Source: CAJXZP01 sp963974475 | GTDB lineage: Bacteria; Bacteroidota; Bacteroidia; Flavobacteriales_G; Salibacteraceae | NCBI GenBank assembly: GCA_963974475.1 | Contig: CAXBCR010000012.1 | Coordinates: forward strand, 21,610 to 85,609 | Length of the DNA: 64,000 nt | Direction of reading: 5' to 3' | Shown here: positions 1 through 7,907 of the stretch, piece after piece | Layout of the letters: the number at the start of each line of letters is the position of its first letter | How positions within the stretch are numbered: the stretch's first letter is position 1 | Program-made: the position numbers and the translations under genes | The notes under the pieces: generated by a model | What the model was told of the DNA's origin: nothing | Database searches by the model: none | What the model saw: only the letters and a program-made list of their open reading frames with translations

Positions 1-381
1 ACACGACTCTTAGTAGAAGTGGATAAATACGAAAGTATTCGTGTGGAATCCGTACGAGAGCGTTTAAACAAAGGTGTTGAAGAACTTGCCAAAAACGAAA
101 ATTTAGACAAAAACCGTCACGAACAAGAAATTATTTATTACATCGAAAAATTGGATATCAACGAAGAAAAAGTGCGTTTAAATGCCCATTTAAAATACTT
201 TGTGGAAACCATGAATCAAGGTGGAATAGCGGGTAAAAAACTAGGCTTTATTACCCAGGAAATGGGAAGAGAAATAAATACATTAGGCTCAAAAGCATAC
301 CACCAAGACATTCAAAAAATTGTGGTACAAATGAAAGACGAGCTAGAAAAAATTAAAGAGCAAGTGCTAAACGTATTGTAG
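1..381 (+). CDS. yicC: YicC/YloC family endoribonuclease, 3' end only
   Basis: The reading frame is open from base 1, so the gene begins before the window; the GTG at 19 is an internal valine, not a start. The visible ~126 residues are rich in charged helices and match the C-terminal YicC/DUF1732 region: an NxxLDxxRxxQE-like segment, then a FVETMNQGG-like stretch and a KKLGFITQEMGREINTLGSKA segment. In this family the C-terminal domain carries the RNase activity and the protein has been linked to sRNA turnover. It ends 2 bp before gmk, so the two are probably co-transcribed, an order common in bacteria. Seen: sequence match by eye. Inferred: function from family. Confidence 0.88.
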   Translation, partial: TRLLVEVDKYESIRVESVRERLNKGVEELAKNENLDKNRHEQEIIYYIEKLDINEEKVRLNAHLKYFVETMNQGGIAGKKLGFITQEMGREINTLGSKAYHQDIQKIVVQMKDELEKIKEQVLNVL

Positions 382-383
382 CA

Positions 384-950
384 ATGCAAGAAAAATTAGT
401 TATCATATCAGCTCCATCTGGCGCAGGTAAATCAACCATTGTTGGACGAGTTTTACCGCATTTTAAAAACTTGAAATTCTCTATTTCTGCTACCTCTCGT
501 CAGCCTAGAGGAGAAGAAAAAGATGGCGAACACTACTACTTTTTATCGCCCGATGAATTTAGGGAAGCCATTAGCAACAATGCTTTTATAGAATGGGAAG
601 AAGTATATCCAGATAATTTTTACGGTTCCCTTAAAAGTGAAGTTGAAAGACTATGGAAAGCTGGGAAAGCGGTAATTTTTGACATTGATGTGGTGGGAGC
701 GTTAAACTTAAAAAAGCAATTTGGCAAAAAAGCGATTGCCATTTTTATTCAACCCCCTAGCGAAAAAGAATTAGAAAACAGATTGCGTGGACGAGGTACG
801 GATACCGAAGAAAAAATTCAAACAAGATTAGGAAAGGCCAAAGAAGAATTGGCAAGAGCACCCGAATTTGATGTGGTGGTTGTCAATGATGATTTGGACA
901 AGGCAACCAAAGAGGCTTACGAAATAATCGAAACGTTTTTGGATAACTAA
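384..950 (+). CDS. gmk: Guanylate kinase
   Basis: Phosphorylates GMP (and dGMP) to GDP with ATP in the cytoplasm, feeding GTP synthesis. At 188 residues it has the usual family length. The P-loop SGAGKST is at residues 12-18, followed by the GMP-binding stretch SATSRQPRGEEKDGEHYYF (about 35-53) and the lid region with RLRGRGTDTEEKIQTRL near 134-149. The start lies 2 bp after the yicC stop, and nadD follows after 57 bp, so yicC-gmk-nadD reads as one operon. Confidence 0.97.
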   Translation: MQEKLVIISAPSGAGKSTIVGRVLPHFKNLKFSISATSRQPRGEEKDGEHYYFLSPDEFREAISNNAFIEWEEVYPDNFYGSLKSEVERLWKAGKAVIFDIDVVGALNLKKQFGKKAIAIFIQPPSEKELENRLRGRGTDTEEKIQTRLGKAKEELARAPEFDVVVVNDDLDKATKEAYEIIETFLDN

Positions 951-1007
951 ATTTCTTGAGTCCTTCCCCTCCCCTTTTTAGTTTCTGGGGTTAAAAGCAA
1001 AACCAAA

Positions 1008-1613
1008 ATGAACAAAAACATCGGCTTATTTTTCGGTACATTCAACCCCATACATGTGGGGCATTTGATACTCGCCAATTTTATGGCGCAGCAACCCGAT
1101 ATAGACCAAGTTTGGATGGTGGTAACTCCCCGAAACCCTTTCAAATCTAAAGACACTTTGCTCGAAGATATTCACCGGTTAGCTTTGGTACGCGAGGCGG
1201 TAGATGCCAACCCGCTATTGGAGGCAAGTAACGTTGAATTTGATTTACCTCAACCCAATTACACCGTAAATACCTTAGCCGTTTTAGCCGAAAAGCACCC
1301 CAACAAAAAGTTTACCCTAATTATGGGCGAGGATAATTTACGCAGTTTTCATAAGTGGAAAAACTACGAAGTTATTCTTGAAAACCATTCGGTATTAGTG
1401 TACCCACGAATGTATACCGAATCGGAAAAAGTGGAGATATCAGCACAAGCCAAAACCTTGGAAAATCACCCCAAAATAAAGTTGGTAGATGCTCCTTTGA
1501 TGAAAATTTCGTCTAGTGTAATTCGCCAAATGATTACCGAAGGAAAGGACGTGCAATACATACTTACACCTGAAGTTTTTAAGTACGTTGATGAAATGAA
1601 TTTTTATAGATAA
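1008..1613 (+). CDS. nadD: Nicotinate-nucleotide adenylyltransferase
   Basis: Transfers AMP from ATP to nicotinate mononucleotide, making deamido-NAD in NAD biosynthesis. It shows the nucleotidylyltransferase signature GTFNPIHVGH at residues 10-19, with the HxxH pair H16/H19, and the C-terminal SSSVIR motif that binds ATP phosphates near residue 167. The 201-residue length is normal. Its TAA shares its last base with the ATG of the next gene, so the two are translationally coupled. Part of the yicC-gmk-nadD group. Confidence 0.96.
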   Translation: MNKNIGLFFGTFNPIHVGHLILANFMAQQPDIDQVWMVVTPRNPFKSKDTLLEDIHRLALVREAVDANPLLEASNVEFDLPQPNYTVNTLAVLAEKHPNKKFTLIMGEDNLRSFHKWKNYEVILENHSVLVYPRMYTESEKVEISAQAKTLENHPKIKLVDAPLMKISSSVIRQMITEGKDVQYILTPEVFKYVDEMNFYR

Positions 1614-2593
1614 TGACGGTTAAAGTTCTCATAATTCGGTTTAGTTCTATTGGTGATATTGTATTAACCACCCCGGTAATTCGAAATATCAAGCAACAGT
1701 TGAATGAAGGTGACGTGGAGGTCCATTTTTTAAGTAAAACCCAATTCAAAGGAATTTTAGAACATAATCCGTACATTGATAAATTGCATTTAATTGACGA
1801 TAAAGTTGCTCCAATTCTAGATGAACTGAAAGAAGAACGATACGATTATATTTTTGATTTGCACCGTAATTTACGTTCCGCTCAGGTAAAACGAGGATTA
1901 GGAATAATGCATTTCACCTTTAAGAAATACAATATTCAGAAATGGATTTTGGTCAATTTCAAAGTCAACAAAATGCCCGATATGCATATTGTAGACCGCT
2001 ATATGGAAACAACCAAAGCGTTCAATATTGTGAACGATAATAAAGGCTTAGACTATTTTATCCCTACAAAGGACGAGGTGGATTTAGCCAACTTTCCTAA
2101 AGAATTCCAATCCGGATTTGTTGCATTTGCCATAGGCGGACAACACGAGGGTAAAATGCTTCCCAATCACAAAATTATTGAAATATGCAATGGGTTGAAT
2201 TCTCCCGTAATTCTATTGGGCGGTAAGGAAGATGCGCAAAACGGAGCAGAAATTGCACAAGAATCGACCAACGCTGTTTTTAATGCCTGCGGTAGGTTTA
2301 ATTTAAACCAAAGCGCATCGCTACTCCAACAATCAAAAGCTGTAATTACCCATGACACCGGTTTAATGCACATTGCATCGGCACTCAAAAAGAAAGTTAT
2401 TTCCATTTGGGGCGCCACCGTTCCGGAGTTTGGAATGTATCCGTACCTACCAGGTGAAGGCTCAAAAATTATTGAGCCCGAAGGCGTTTCTCGTCCGTAT
2501 TCCAAACTAGGAAACAAACAATGGTACAAAGCTGCCTTTAAGGGGATGGAAAAAATTGATGTAGCAGAAGTTGTGGAGGCGGTAGAGAATTGA
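1613..2593 (+). CDS. Glycosyltransferase family 9 (heptosyltransferase-like)
   Basis: 326-residue cytoplasmic protein with the GT9/ADP-heptose:LPS heptosyltransferase pattern: N-terminal KVLIIRFSSIGDIVLTTPVI (residues 4-23), a middle FDLHRNLRSA segment, and the C-terminal nucleotide-sugar part ending in THDTGLMHIASALKKKVISIWG. Family members add heptose or related sugars to the lipid A core at the inner face of the membrane; the exact donor cannot be told from sequence alone. It overlaps nadD by one base (TAATG), so it is probably expressed with the nadD operon. It has no signal peptide. Confidence 0.88.
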   Translation: MTVKVLIIRFSSIGDIVLTTPVIRNIKQQLNEGDVEVHFLSKTQFKGILEHNPYIDKLHLIDDKVAPILDELKEERYDYIFDLHRNLRSAQVKRGLGIMHFTFKKYNIQKWILVNFKVNKMPDMHIVDRYMETTKAFNIVNDNKGLDYFIPTKDEVDLANFPKEFQSGFVAFAIGGQHEGKMLPNHKIIEICNGLNSPVILLGGKEDAQNGAEIAQESTNAVFNACGRFNLNQSASLLQQSKAVITHDTGLMHIASALKKKVISIWGATVPEFGMYPYLPGEGSKIIEPEGVSRPYSKLGNKQWYKAAFKGMEKIDVAEVVEAVEN

Positions 2594-2596
2594 ATG

Positions 2597-3151
2597 TTAC
2601 TTTTCTATGTATTTATAAGCCTCCTTTGAGTTCACTAAGGTACCTGTGCTAGCATAGTTTAATTGTATGTTTAAAGTGTCATTATGAATTCGATACAAAT
2701 AGACCACAGACTCAGTCCTATTTGCTATTCTTTCAACACTACTAAAAACAAGTTGGGTTCCAGTCATTTTGGATATTCGTTGATTATATTCAGAAATATG
2801 CCTACCTGCTTTGAACCTCTGAATTATTGCGCTGTCAAAAAATATTGAGCCTGCAGAATAAACATTTTGATTATCAATGATCTGATAATATATAAATTGA
2901 GACGATTCATTAGGCATAGGAACCCAGTTCATTGTTGTATCCTTTAAATGATAGCCAGCTTCATCCATTAATGGTTTCATAAGATTATATTGCTCGTAAT
3001 TTTTTATCAACGTATCAATTCCGTTATGATATATGTATAGCTCGTTACTATGAATAGATATCATAGTATTCAATTCATTTCTACATGAAATGAATAAAAG
3101 TAATGAGGTTACAAATAACCCCATTACCGTATATTTTCTTATTCCTAACAT
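2597..3151 (-). CDS. Hypothetical lipoprotein
   Basis: 184-residue protein with a basic start, a hydrophobic stretch (VMGLFVTSLLLFIS) and a lipobox-like ISCR with the lipidated Cys near residue 23, so it is probably anchored in an envelope membrane. The rest is polar and beta-rich with no recognised domain. It starts 4 bp after the stop of the minus-strand gene at 3156-3566, so the two form a small operon of secreted proteins. It converges tail to tail with the glycosyltransferase, leaving only 3 bp. I do not recognise a family; function is unknown. Confidence 0.7.
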   Translation of the reverse strand: MLGIRKYTVMGLFVTSLLLFISCRNELNTMISIHSNELYIYHNGIDTLIKNYEQYNLMKPLMDEAGYHLKDTTMNWVPMPNESSQFIYYQIIDNQNVYSAGSIFFDSAIIQRFKAGRHISEYNQRISKMTGTQLVFSSVERIANRTESVVYLYRIHNDTLNIQLNYASTGTLVNSKEAYKYIEK

Positions 3152-3155
3152 TATT

Positions 3156-3566
3156 TTATTGAAGTGATTTCATATAATTGGTAAATTGAACTCCTAAAAT
3201 CATAGGATCCAAAATTAGTTTAGCACCAGTAGAAGCATCTGTTTGCACTTTTAATTCCAGTTTTTCTTCTTCTGACAAAGTAACAAATTCTCCAAGAGTG
3301 ACATTCTCACGAAGCTGTAAAGAAATAATCTCATTACATGGCAGCGTACCGCAGCCGAATGGCTCCGTTGGACTTGCTAACCCTAAGGGTATTGCCCATC
3401 TTCCACCTGCGCAACCACCTGCACTTTGTGCTGTAGAATAATCAATATTCCCATGTGCATCCACATTATAAACAAATGCTTGGTTTCCATTACAATACAT
3501 CCATAAAGCTGCATCCGATGTGATGCTTGCAAAAATTGCAAATAAAATAATAAATACTTTTTTCAT
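3156..3566 (-). CDS. Hypothetical small secreted protein
   Basis: 136 residues with a clear Sec signal peptide (KKVFIILFAIFASITSDAA, likely cut near residue 19-20). The mature part has four cysteines (near YCNG, GGCAGG and FGCGTLPC), glycine-rich turns and a charged C-terminal half. The even number of Cys in an exported protein suggests disulfides. It is first in a two-gene minus-strand unit with the lipoprotein at 2597-3151. No family recognised; it could be specific to this lineage. Confidence 0.65.
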   Translation of the reverse strand: MKKVFIILFAIFASITSDAALWMYCNGNQAFVYNVDAHGNIDYSTAQSAGGCAGGRWAIPLGLASPTEPFGCGTLPCNEIISLQLRENVTLGEFVTLSEEEKLELKVQTDASTGAKLILDPMILGVQFTNYMKSLQ

Positions 3567-3743
3567 AATAAGTTGTTTTAAATAAGGTTCCTACTCTTGA
3601 GGTTTTTCAGATTTCACCACTCTGGATAAATTTAAGTTGTCGACAATTAAAATTAGAGTATCGCAAATCAAAAAAAAAATGATTCCCACAAGGTTTTTGC
3701 GATATTAATCACTTAGGATTTGATTTCGCTATTTTTTTCCAAC

Positions 3744-3779
3744 TTGTCATATTTAAACATTGTACGTAAATTTGTACAA
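3744..3779 (+). promoter_or_regulatory. yefM-yoeB promoter and paired TGTACA operator
   Basis: Seen: a TTG at 3744-3746, a 20 bp spacer and a perfect Bacteroidota -7 box TAAATTTG at 3767-3774. Two palindrome cores overlap or abut the -7: TTGTACG at 3760-3766 (imperfect) and TTTGTACAAA at 3771-3780 (perfect 10 bp), with centres 12 bp apart. Known: E. coli YefM-YoeB binds paired palindromes with a TGTACA core. Inference: the antitoxin-toxin complex shuts off its own promoter by covering the -7 box. Confidence 0.75.
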
Positions 3780-3790
3780 AATCCAGCGCA

Positions 3791-4042
3791 ATGATGACAG
3801 CCACAATTTCCGAATTCAGAAAAAACATAAAAAGCTATTTCAATAAAGTCATAGATAATTTTGAGCCTTTAATTATTAACCGAGGAAAAGATTCTTTAGT
3901 GGTAATTTCTTTAGATGAATATAATTCATTGAACGCTACGCAGCATGAAATGTCGTCTGAAGCTAACTTGAAAAGGTTGAATGCTTCCATCGAGGAGTTT
4001 AGAAATGGTAAATCTTTTGTTAAAGAATTAATTGAGGAATGA
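3791..4042 (+). CDS. yefM: Type II antitoxin, Phd/YefM family
   Basis: 83-residue antitoxin. The N-terminal half is the DNA-binding and dimerising Phd/YefM fold (ISEFRKNIKSYFNKVIDNFEPLIINRG, then DSLVVISLDEYNSL). The C-terminal half (about residues 50-83) is a charged, probably disordered arm that would wrap the toxin. It overlaps yoeB by 4 bp (ATGA), the usual coupling that keeps antitoxin in excess. An ATG at 3794 is an equally possible start. The operator immediately upstream supports autoregulation. Confidence 0.92.
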   Translation: MMTATISEFRKNIKSYFNKVIDNFEPLIINRGKDSLVVISLDEYNSLNATQHEMSSEANLKRLNASIEEFRNGKSFVKELIEE

Positions 4043-4296
4043 TTCTAGCCTTTTCCGAAAAATCTTGGGAGGATTATTTGTATTGGCAAAAGATGGACAA
4101 AAAAAAGCTAAAACGAATAAACGCCCTAATCAAAGATATCAAACGACATCCATTTGAAGGAATAGGAAAACCAGAATCCTTGAAACATCGTTTCAAAGGC
4201 TTATGGTCACGAAGAATTGATGATGAACATCGGTTAATTTACGAAGTTACGGAGGAAAGAATCCAAATTATTAAATGTAGGTTTCATTACGATTAA
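4039..4296 (+). CDS. yoeB: Type II toxin, YoeB family mRNA interferase
   Basis: 85-residue ribosome-dependent mRNase of the RelE/YoeB fold that cleaves mRNA in the A site. The residues known to matter in E. coli YoeB fall at the same numbers here: E46 (in PES), R65 (in EHRL), H83 and Y84 (in RFHYD at the C-terminus), so the toxin looks catalytically intact. Its start overlaps the antitoxin stop by 4 bp. It ends just before a short tandem-repeat spacer and the convergent radical SAM gene. Confidence 0.94.
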   Translation: MILAFSEKSWEDYLYWQKMDKKKLKRINALIKDIKRHPFEGIGKPESLKHRFKGLWSRRIDDEHRLIYEVTEERIQIIKCRFHYD

Positions 4297-4300
4297 CTCC

Positions 4301-4340
4301 GAACTTCCGTCTTCCGTCTTCGCACTTCGCACTTCCGTCT
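4301..4340. repeat. Short degenerate tandem repeat (CTTCCGTC / CTTCGCA units)
   Basis: The 49 bp between the yoeB stop and the convergent radical SAM gene is made almost entirely of short units: ACTTCCGTC, CTTCCGTC, then ACTTCGC twice, then ACTTCCGTC again. It is composition-biased, non-coding, and has no clear hairpin. It may be a slippage-prone spacer or the remains of a larger intergenic repeat. Confidence 0.6.
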
Positions 4341-4345
4341 CCAAC

Positions 4346-5359
4346 CTACATCCAAACCTTAGTTCCTTCCGTACAATTCTGACAGATATCAATGTTCTTA
4401 CGCGATTGAATAATCGAATTTCTAAATCCTTTGTAGGTCTCGTTATGCCAAATATCTTGAAAAGTGTGGTTTTCTAATTTACCCATTTGATACTTCGCGT
4501 CTTTATCAAAACAGCATGGCACAATATCACCATCCCAAGTAATTACGGCTGAGTGCCATAAGCGCCAACAATGATTTCGTAGCTTGTTTTTAATCTCATA
4601 TTTCCCTTCCGAATTAAGCTTATATCGAGAATATTTTTGGTCGGTAGGCAATAGCGGAGAGCCATTTTTGTAATCGTAAATCTGTGCTGTTTTTAGCGCC
4701 ACTTCATCCACACCCATTTTATTTGCCAACGCATGTAAATCATCAATTTGATGTTCGTTATGCTTCACTACCAAGAATTGAAAAATCACTTTTGGAGAAC
4801 TCGAATTCAACCTTTTTTTGGCCGCAATTATGTTTTCGGTACCTTGCAATACTTTAGCTAATTCGCCATGAACCCGATACTGCTCATATACTTCCTGAGT
4901 AGTTCCATCCATAGAAATAATGAGTCGGTCTAATCCGGAATGGATAATTTCTTCGGCCACCTCATCCGTAATGAAATGGGCATTGGTGGAGGTGGAAGTA
5001 AATATTTTTTTATCGGATGCATACTTTACCATTTTCAAAAACTGCTTATTAATAAACGGTTCGCCTTGAAAATAAAAAGTAAGGTAAATCAATTTCTTCG
5101 CCACCTGGTCAATGATTTTCTCAAACAGTTTTGGGTCTAAGTTTCCGGTAGGACGTGAAAACATTTTCAACCCACTTGGGCACTCCGGACAACCTAAATT
5201 ACACGCGGTGGTCGGCTCAATGCTTAGACTAATAGGCTCACCCCATTGAATAGGTTTCTTGGTTAATCGAGAAACATAATATCCAATAATTAACTTAAGC
5301 CCATTAGCCACGCGGCTAAATGTTAGTTTTTTGAATAAATGGATATTGTCGTGTAACAT
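4346..5359 (-). CDS. Radical SAM/SPASM domain protein
   Basis: 337 residues. The radical SAM CxxxCxxC cluster motif is at CNLGCPEC (residues about 53-60). A second Cys set in the C-terminal 80 residues (CWRLW, PCCFD, DICQNC) fits a SPASM domain holding auxiliary Fe-S clusters. Such proteins modify peptides, sugars or cofactors; no precursor peptide or partner gene lies beside this one, so the substrate is unknown. The gene is alone, convergent with yoeB and divergent from the HTH-PRTase gene. The start is set by MLHDNIHL; no better upstream start is seen. Confidence 0.88.
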   Translation of the reverse strand: MLHDNIHLFKKLTFSRVANGLKLIIGYYVSRLTKKPIQWGEPISLSIEPTTACNLGCPECPSGLKMFSRPTGNLDPKLFEKIIDQVAKKLIYLTFYFQGEPFINKQFLKMVKYASDKKIFTSTSTNAHFITDEVAEEIIHSGLDRLIISMDGTTQEVYEQYRVHGELAKVLQGTENIIAAKKRLNSSSPKVIFQFLVVKHNEHQIDDLHALANKMGVDEVALKTAQIYDYKNGSPLLPTDQKYSRYKLNSEGKYEIKNKLRNHCWRLWHSAVITWDGDIVPCCFDKDAKYQMGKLENHTFQDIWHNETYKGFRNSIIQSRKNIDICQNCTEGTKVWM

Positions 5360-5404
5360 AATTGAGGCAAATGTAAATTTATAAAGTGGGACTTAATAAA
5401 ATGG

Positions 5405-5488
5405 GTCGTTTTAATAAATTATGGTTTGATAAAACGACTAGAAAAAAAAAGATACCTTTGTTTACTATTTACAGTTTAGTGTAAACAA
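5405..5488 (+). promoter_or_regulatory. Promoter and double inverted repeat of the HTH-PRTase gene
   Basis: Seen: a perfect -7 box TACCTTTG at 5453-5460. The candidate TTTG -33 at 5425-5428 is 24 bp away, longer than usual. Inverted repeat 1: GTCGTTTTA at 5405-5413 and TAAAACGAC at 5430-5438 (perfect 9 bp arms) surrounds the -33. Inverted repeat 2: TTGTTTAC at 5458-5465 and GTAAACAA at 5481-5488 (perfect 8 bp arms) starts in the -7 and ends on the A of the ATG. Inference: operators for autoregulation, and repeat 2 could also fold in the mRNA over the start codon. Confidence 0.65.
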
Positions 5489-6444
5489 TGAAAGAAAAAA
5501 TACTTCAATATCTAAAAGTGCATTTGGAAGCTTCCCCAAAGGAAATTGCAGATGCTGTAGGTTGTAGTCGCCAATTGGTTCACCGCTATTTGACACAACT
5601 CCTAGCCAATAGTCAGGTAGAGAAAATAGGTAAACCGCCTTTGGTTTTTTATCAGTTTACCGATAAACAAATTTCTAAAGTTGCGGAAGAAGTTTCAGAA
5701 TATGAAACCCTTGATTTCATTGAAATTACGGTTGACGGCAGATACCTAAAAGGAATAAAAGCCTTTCAATATTGGTGTGAAATCAGGAACCAACCCTTTC
5801 AAAAAACGCTAGATGAATATCGCTTAACACTCACAAAATACGAGCGATTCAATCAACATGGATACATTGATGGCACCACCAAATTAACTGGCACTAAAGG
5901 CTTTACTGAATTTGGGTTAACCAAATTACTTTACCTTGATTTTTACGCTATAGAACGATTTGGCAAAACCAAATTGGGTAAATTAATTCATTACGGAAAG
6001 CAAAGTCAGAGTCGCAAATTAATAGCCGAAATCATCGAATTAGCCACTCCGAGAATTGCGTCTATCGTCAAAGAATATAAAATTGATGCGGTAGGGTACA
6101 TCCCTCCTACACTACCTAGAGAAGTCCAAATTATGACTGAACTAGAACGAGGATTCGGGCTCAAATTACCACACCTAAAAATTACCAAAGTAAAGGGTGA
6201 CATAGTGGTACCGCAAAAGGCATTATCAAAAATTAAAGACCGGATTTTGAATACCCAAAAAAGTATTGTGGTCCGCGACACTAACAAATACGACACAGTA
6301 TTGCTGATTGATGATGCTGTAGGCTCGGGGGCGACACTCAATGAAACTGCTTTGAAAATGGTGAAAAAAGGGGTCGCCAAAAAAGTAATTGGAGTGGCGA
6401 TTACTGGAAGTTATAAAGGATTTGAAGTATTAAACGAAGCATAG
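5488..6444 (+). CDS. Winged HTH - phosphoribosyltransferase fusion regulator
   Basis: 318 residues in three parts. Residues 1-60 form a winged helix (KEIADAVGCSRQLVHRYL recognition region). Residues 65-180 are a middle segment of unknown fold (ETLDFIEITVDGRYL...). Residues 185-318 are a type I phosphoribosyltransferase-like domain with the PRPP loop VLLIDDAVGSGAT near 271-283. The order resembles Gram-positive PurR, where a PRTase-like domain senses PRPP, but the middle segment is extra. Likely a nucleotide- or PRPP-responsive regulator; an enzyme with its own substrate is the alternative. Two inverted repeats sit on its promoter. A lipoprotein gene follows after 1 bp. Confidence 0.78.
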   Translation: MKEKILQYLKVHLEASPKEIADAVGCSRQLVHRYLTQLLANSQVEKIGKPPLVFYQFTDKQISKVAEEVSEYETLDFIEITVDGRYLKGIKAFQYWCEIRNQPFQKTLDEYRLTLTKYERFNQHGYIDGTTKLTGTKGFTEFGLTKLLYLDFYAIERFGKTKLGKLIHYGKQSQSRKLIAEIIELATPRIASIVKEYKIDAVGYIPPTLPREVQIMTELERGFGLKLPHLKITKVKGDIVVPQKALSKIKDRILNTQKSIVVRDTNKYDTVLLIDDAVGSGATLNETALKMVKKGVAKKVIGVAITGSYKGFEVLNEA

Positions 6445-6445
6445 A

Positions 6446-6940
6446 ATGAAGGCGAAATTATTCATTGTTATTTTGATGATTTTAACGTCCTCTTGCCAAG
6501 AGGAAGAAAAGGTTGTTGCTCCAAAAAAAAACCTATATGATAACAACTTCATAAGTCCTGTGGTAATGGAAAAACTAGATGATTTCATCGGTGGTTACAA
6601 TAGTTTAAAACCAACTAATGACAGTCCCCTTTTTTACAATTTGGTTATTTTTAGCGATGAATCCTCCTGTTATGTATCGTTTATGGAATCTCCACAAAAT
6701 TACAATCACCAAGAAATAATTGGGCATTTTAAATTTGAAGGAAAAACAATCATTGTTTATCTGGATGATTCTCGATGTTCTTACGATTTTATCAAGATTG
6801 AAAATCTTGATAATCAGCTCATTGAAGATTTAACCGATATTTCAGACACCAATAATATAACAACACATAATAACTACACGGCAAACTTTATTATTTATGA
6901 AATAATTGGTCCAGATCAATTAATTTACGTCCCATTTTAA
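6446..6940 (+). CDS. Hypothetical lipoprotein
   Basis: 164 residues with a short signal (KLFIVILMILTSSC) and lipobox TSSC, the lipidated Cys at residue 17. The mature chain is acidic and contains two further Cys (SSCYVSF, DSRCSYDF); no domain is recognised. It lies 1 bp downstream of the HTH-PRTase gene, so it is almost certainly on the same transcript and may be a regulated target or just a passenger. The CtlX-like gene follows after 11 bp. Confidence 0.68.
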   Translation: MKAKLFIVILMILTSSCQEEEKVVAPKKNLYDNNFISPVVMEKLDDFIGGYNSLKPTNDSPLFYNLVIFSDESSCYVSFMESPQNYNHQEIIGHFKFEGKTIIVYLDDSRCSYDFIKIENLDNQLIEDLTDISDTNNITTHNNYTANFIIYEIIGPDQLIYVPF

Positions 6941-6951
6941 TAACACAAAAC

Positions 6952-7854
6952 ATGAACTCATTCACCAACAAAATATTCATGGTCCGGCCAGCAAACTTCG
7001 GAATGAACACCGAAACGGCAGGAACAAATTCATTTCAAACTAAAATACTGCTCGATAAGGCGGAGGTAATTCGCGAAAAAGCGAAAGAAGAATTTGATAC
7101 CATGGTCGCAAAAATTAGGCTAGCGGGAGTTGATGTGCAGGTTTTTAATGATTCCGAATCTCCCATAAAACCAGACGCAGTTTTTCCTAATAATTGGATT
7201 ACCACGCATCAAAATGGGACGGTTATATTGTACCCTATGCTTGCCAACAATCGCCAATTTGAGGTGAGAATGGATATTGTAAATCAATTACGCCCGACTC
7301 AAATTCAAGATTTTAGAGATGACAATAAACCCACCCAAATATTGGAAGGAACGGGTAGCGTTATTTTCGACCATCAGTCCAAAGTGATGTACCTCTGTCA
7401 CTCACCAAGAACAGATCAATCTTTAGCCAAAAAGCTCGCTGAACAATTTGATTTTACCATTTGTAGTTTTGATGCCACCGACCATCAAAATATTGCGATT
7501 TACCACACCAATGTGCTTATGTTTGTGATGCACGATATTGTAGGAATTGGATTAGAAACCATAAAAAATGTGGAAGAACGGGAGCGCGTAATTGAAACCA
7601 TTCATGCCTCGGGAAAGCAAATTTTGGATTTATCGTATTATCAAATCACCCAATTTGCGGGCAATATGATTCAACTAAAAAACAACGTAGGAGAATTTGT
7701 TTTAGTGGCTTCACAAACGGCTTGGGATTCATTAAACTCCGCACAAAAAAGAACGATTCAGGATAAAACAAAGGTGATTCCGGTAGCTATTCCAACCATT
7801 GAAACCTATGGTGGAGGAAGTGCAAGATGTATGATTGCTGAGAATTACCTATAA
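6952..7854 (+). CDS. ctlX: Arginine deiminase-related amidinohydrolase (CtlX-like)
   Basis: 300 residues of the guanidino-group-modifying beta/alpha propeller superfamily. Visible family segments: MVRPANFGMN at residues 10-19, DAVFPNNWITTH, EGTGSVIFDH, and the C-terminal GGGSARCMIAENYL with the likely nucleophile Cys near 294. Proteins with this pattern are annotated as citrulline utilisation hydrolase CtlX or amidinotransferase; they hydrolyse guanidino/ureido compounds. It follows the lipoprotein by 11 bp and precedes the S9 peptidase gene by 53 bp. Confidence 0.83.
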   Translation: MNSFTNKIFMVRPANFGMNTETAGTNSFQTKILLDKAEVIREKAKEEFDTMVAKIRLAGVDVQVFNDSESPIKPDAVFPNNWITTHQNGTVILYPMLANNRQFEVRMDIVNQLRPTQIQDFRDDNKPTQILEGTGSVIFDHQSKVMYLCHSPRTDQSLAKKLAEQFDFTICSFDATDHQNIAIYHTNVLMFVMHDIVGIGLETIKNVEERERVIETIHASGKQILDLSYYQITQFAGNMIQLKNNVGEFVLVASQTAWDSLNSAQKRTIQDKTKVIPVAIPTIETYGGGSARCMIAENYL

Positions 7855-7907
7855 AAAATAAGAGACTAAATAAAATACCATTGCATAATAAATTGAAAAC
7901 AAAAAGT

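Noticed and set aside
1..381. GTG at 19 as the start of the first gene
   Set aside because: The frame is open to base 1 and the sequence is the C-terminal part of YicC, so the gene starts outside the window.
7881..7907. TTG start for the S9 peptidase
   Set aside because: Gives a longer leader before a clean signal peptide that begins at the ATG at 7908.
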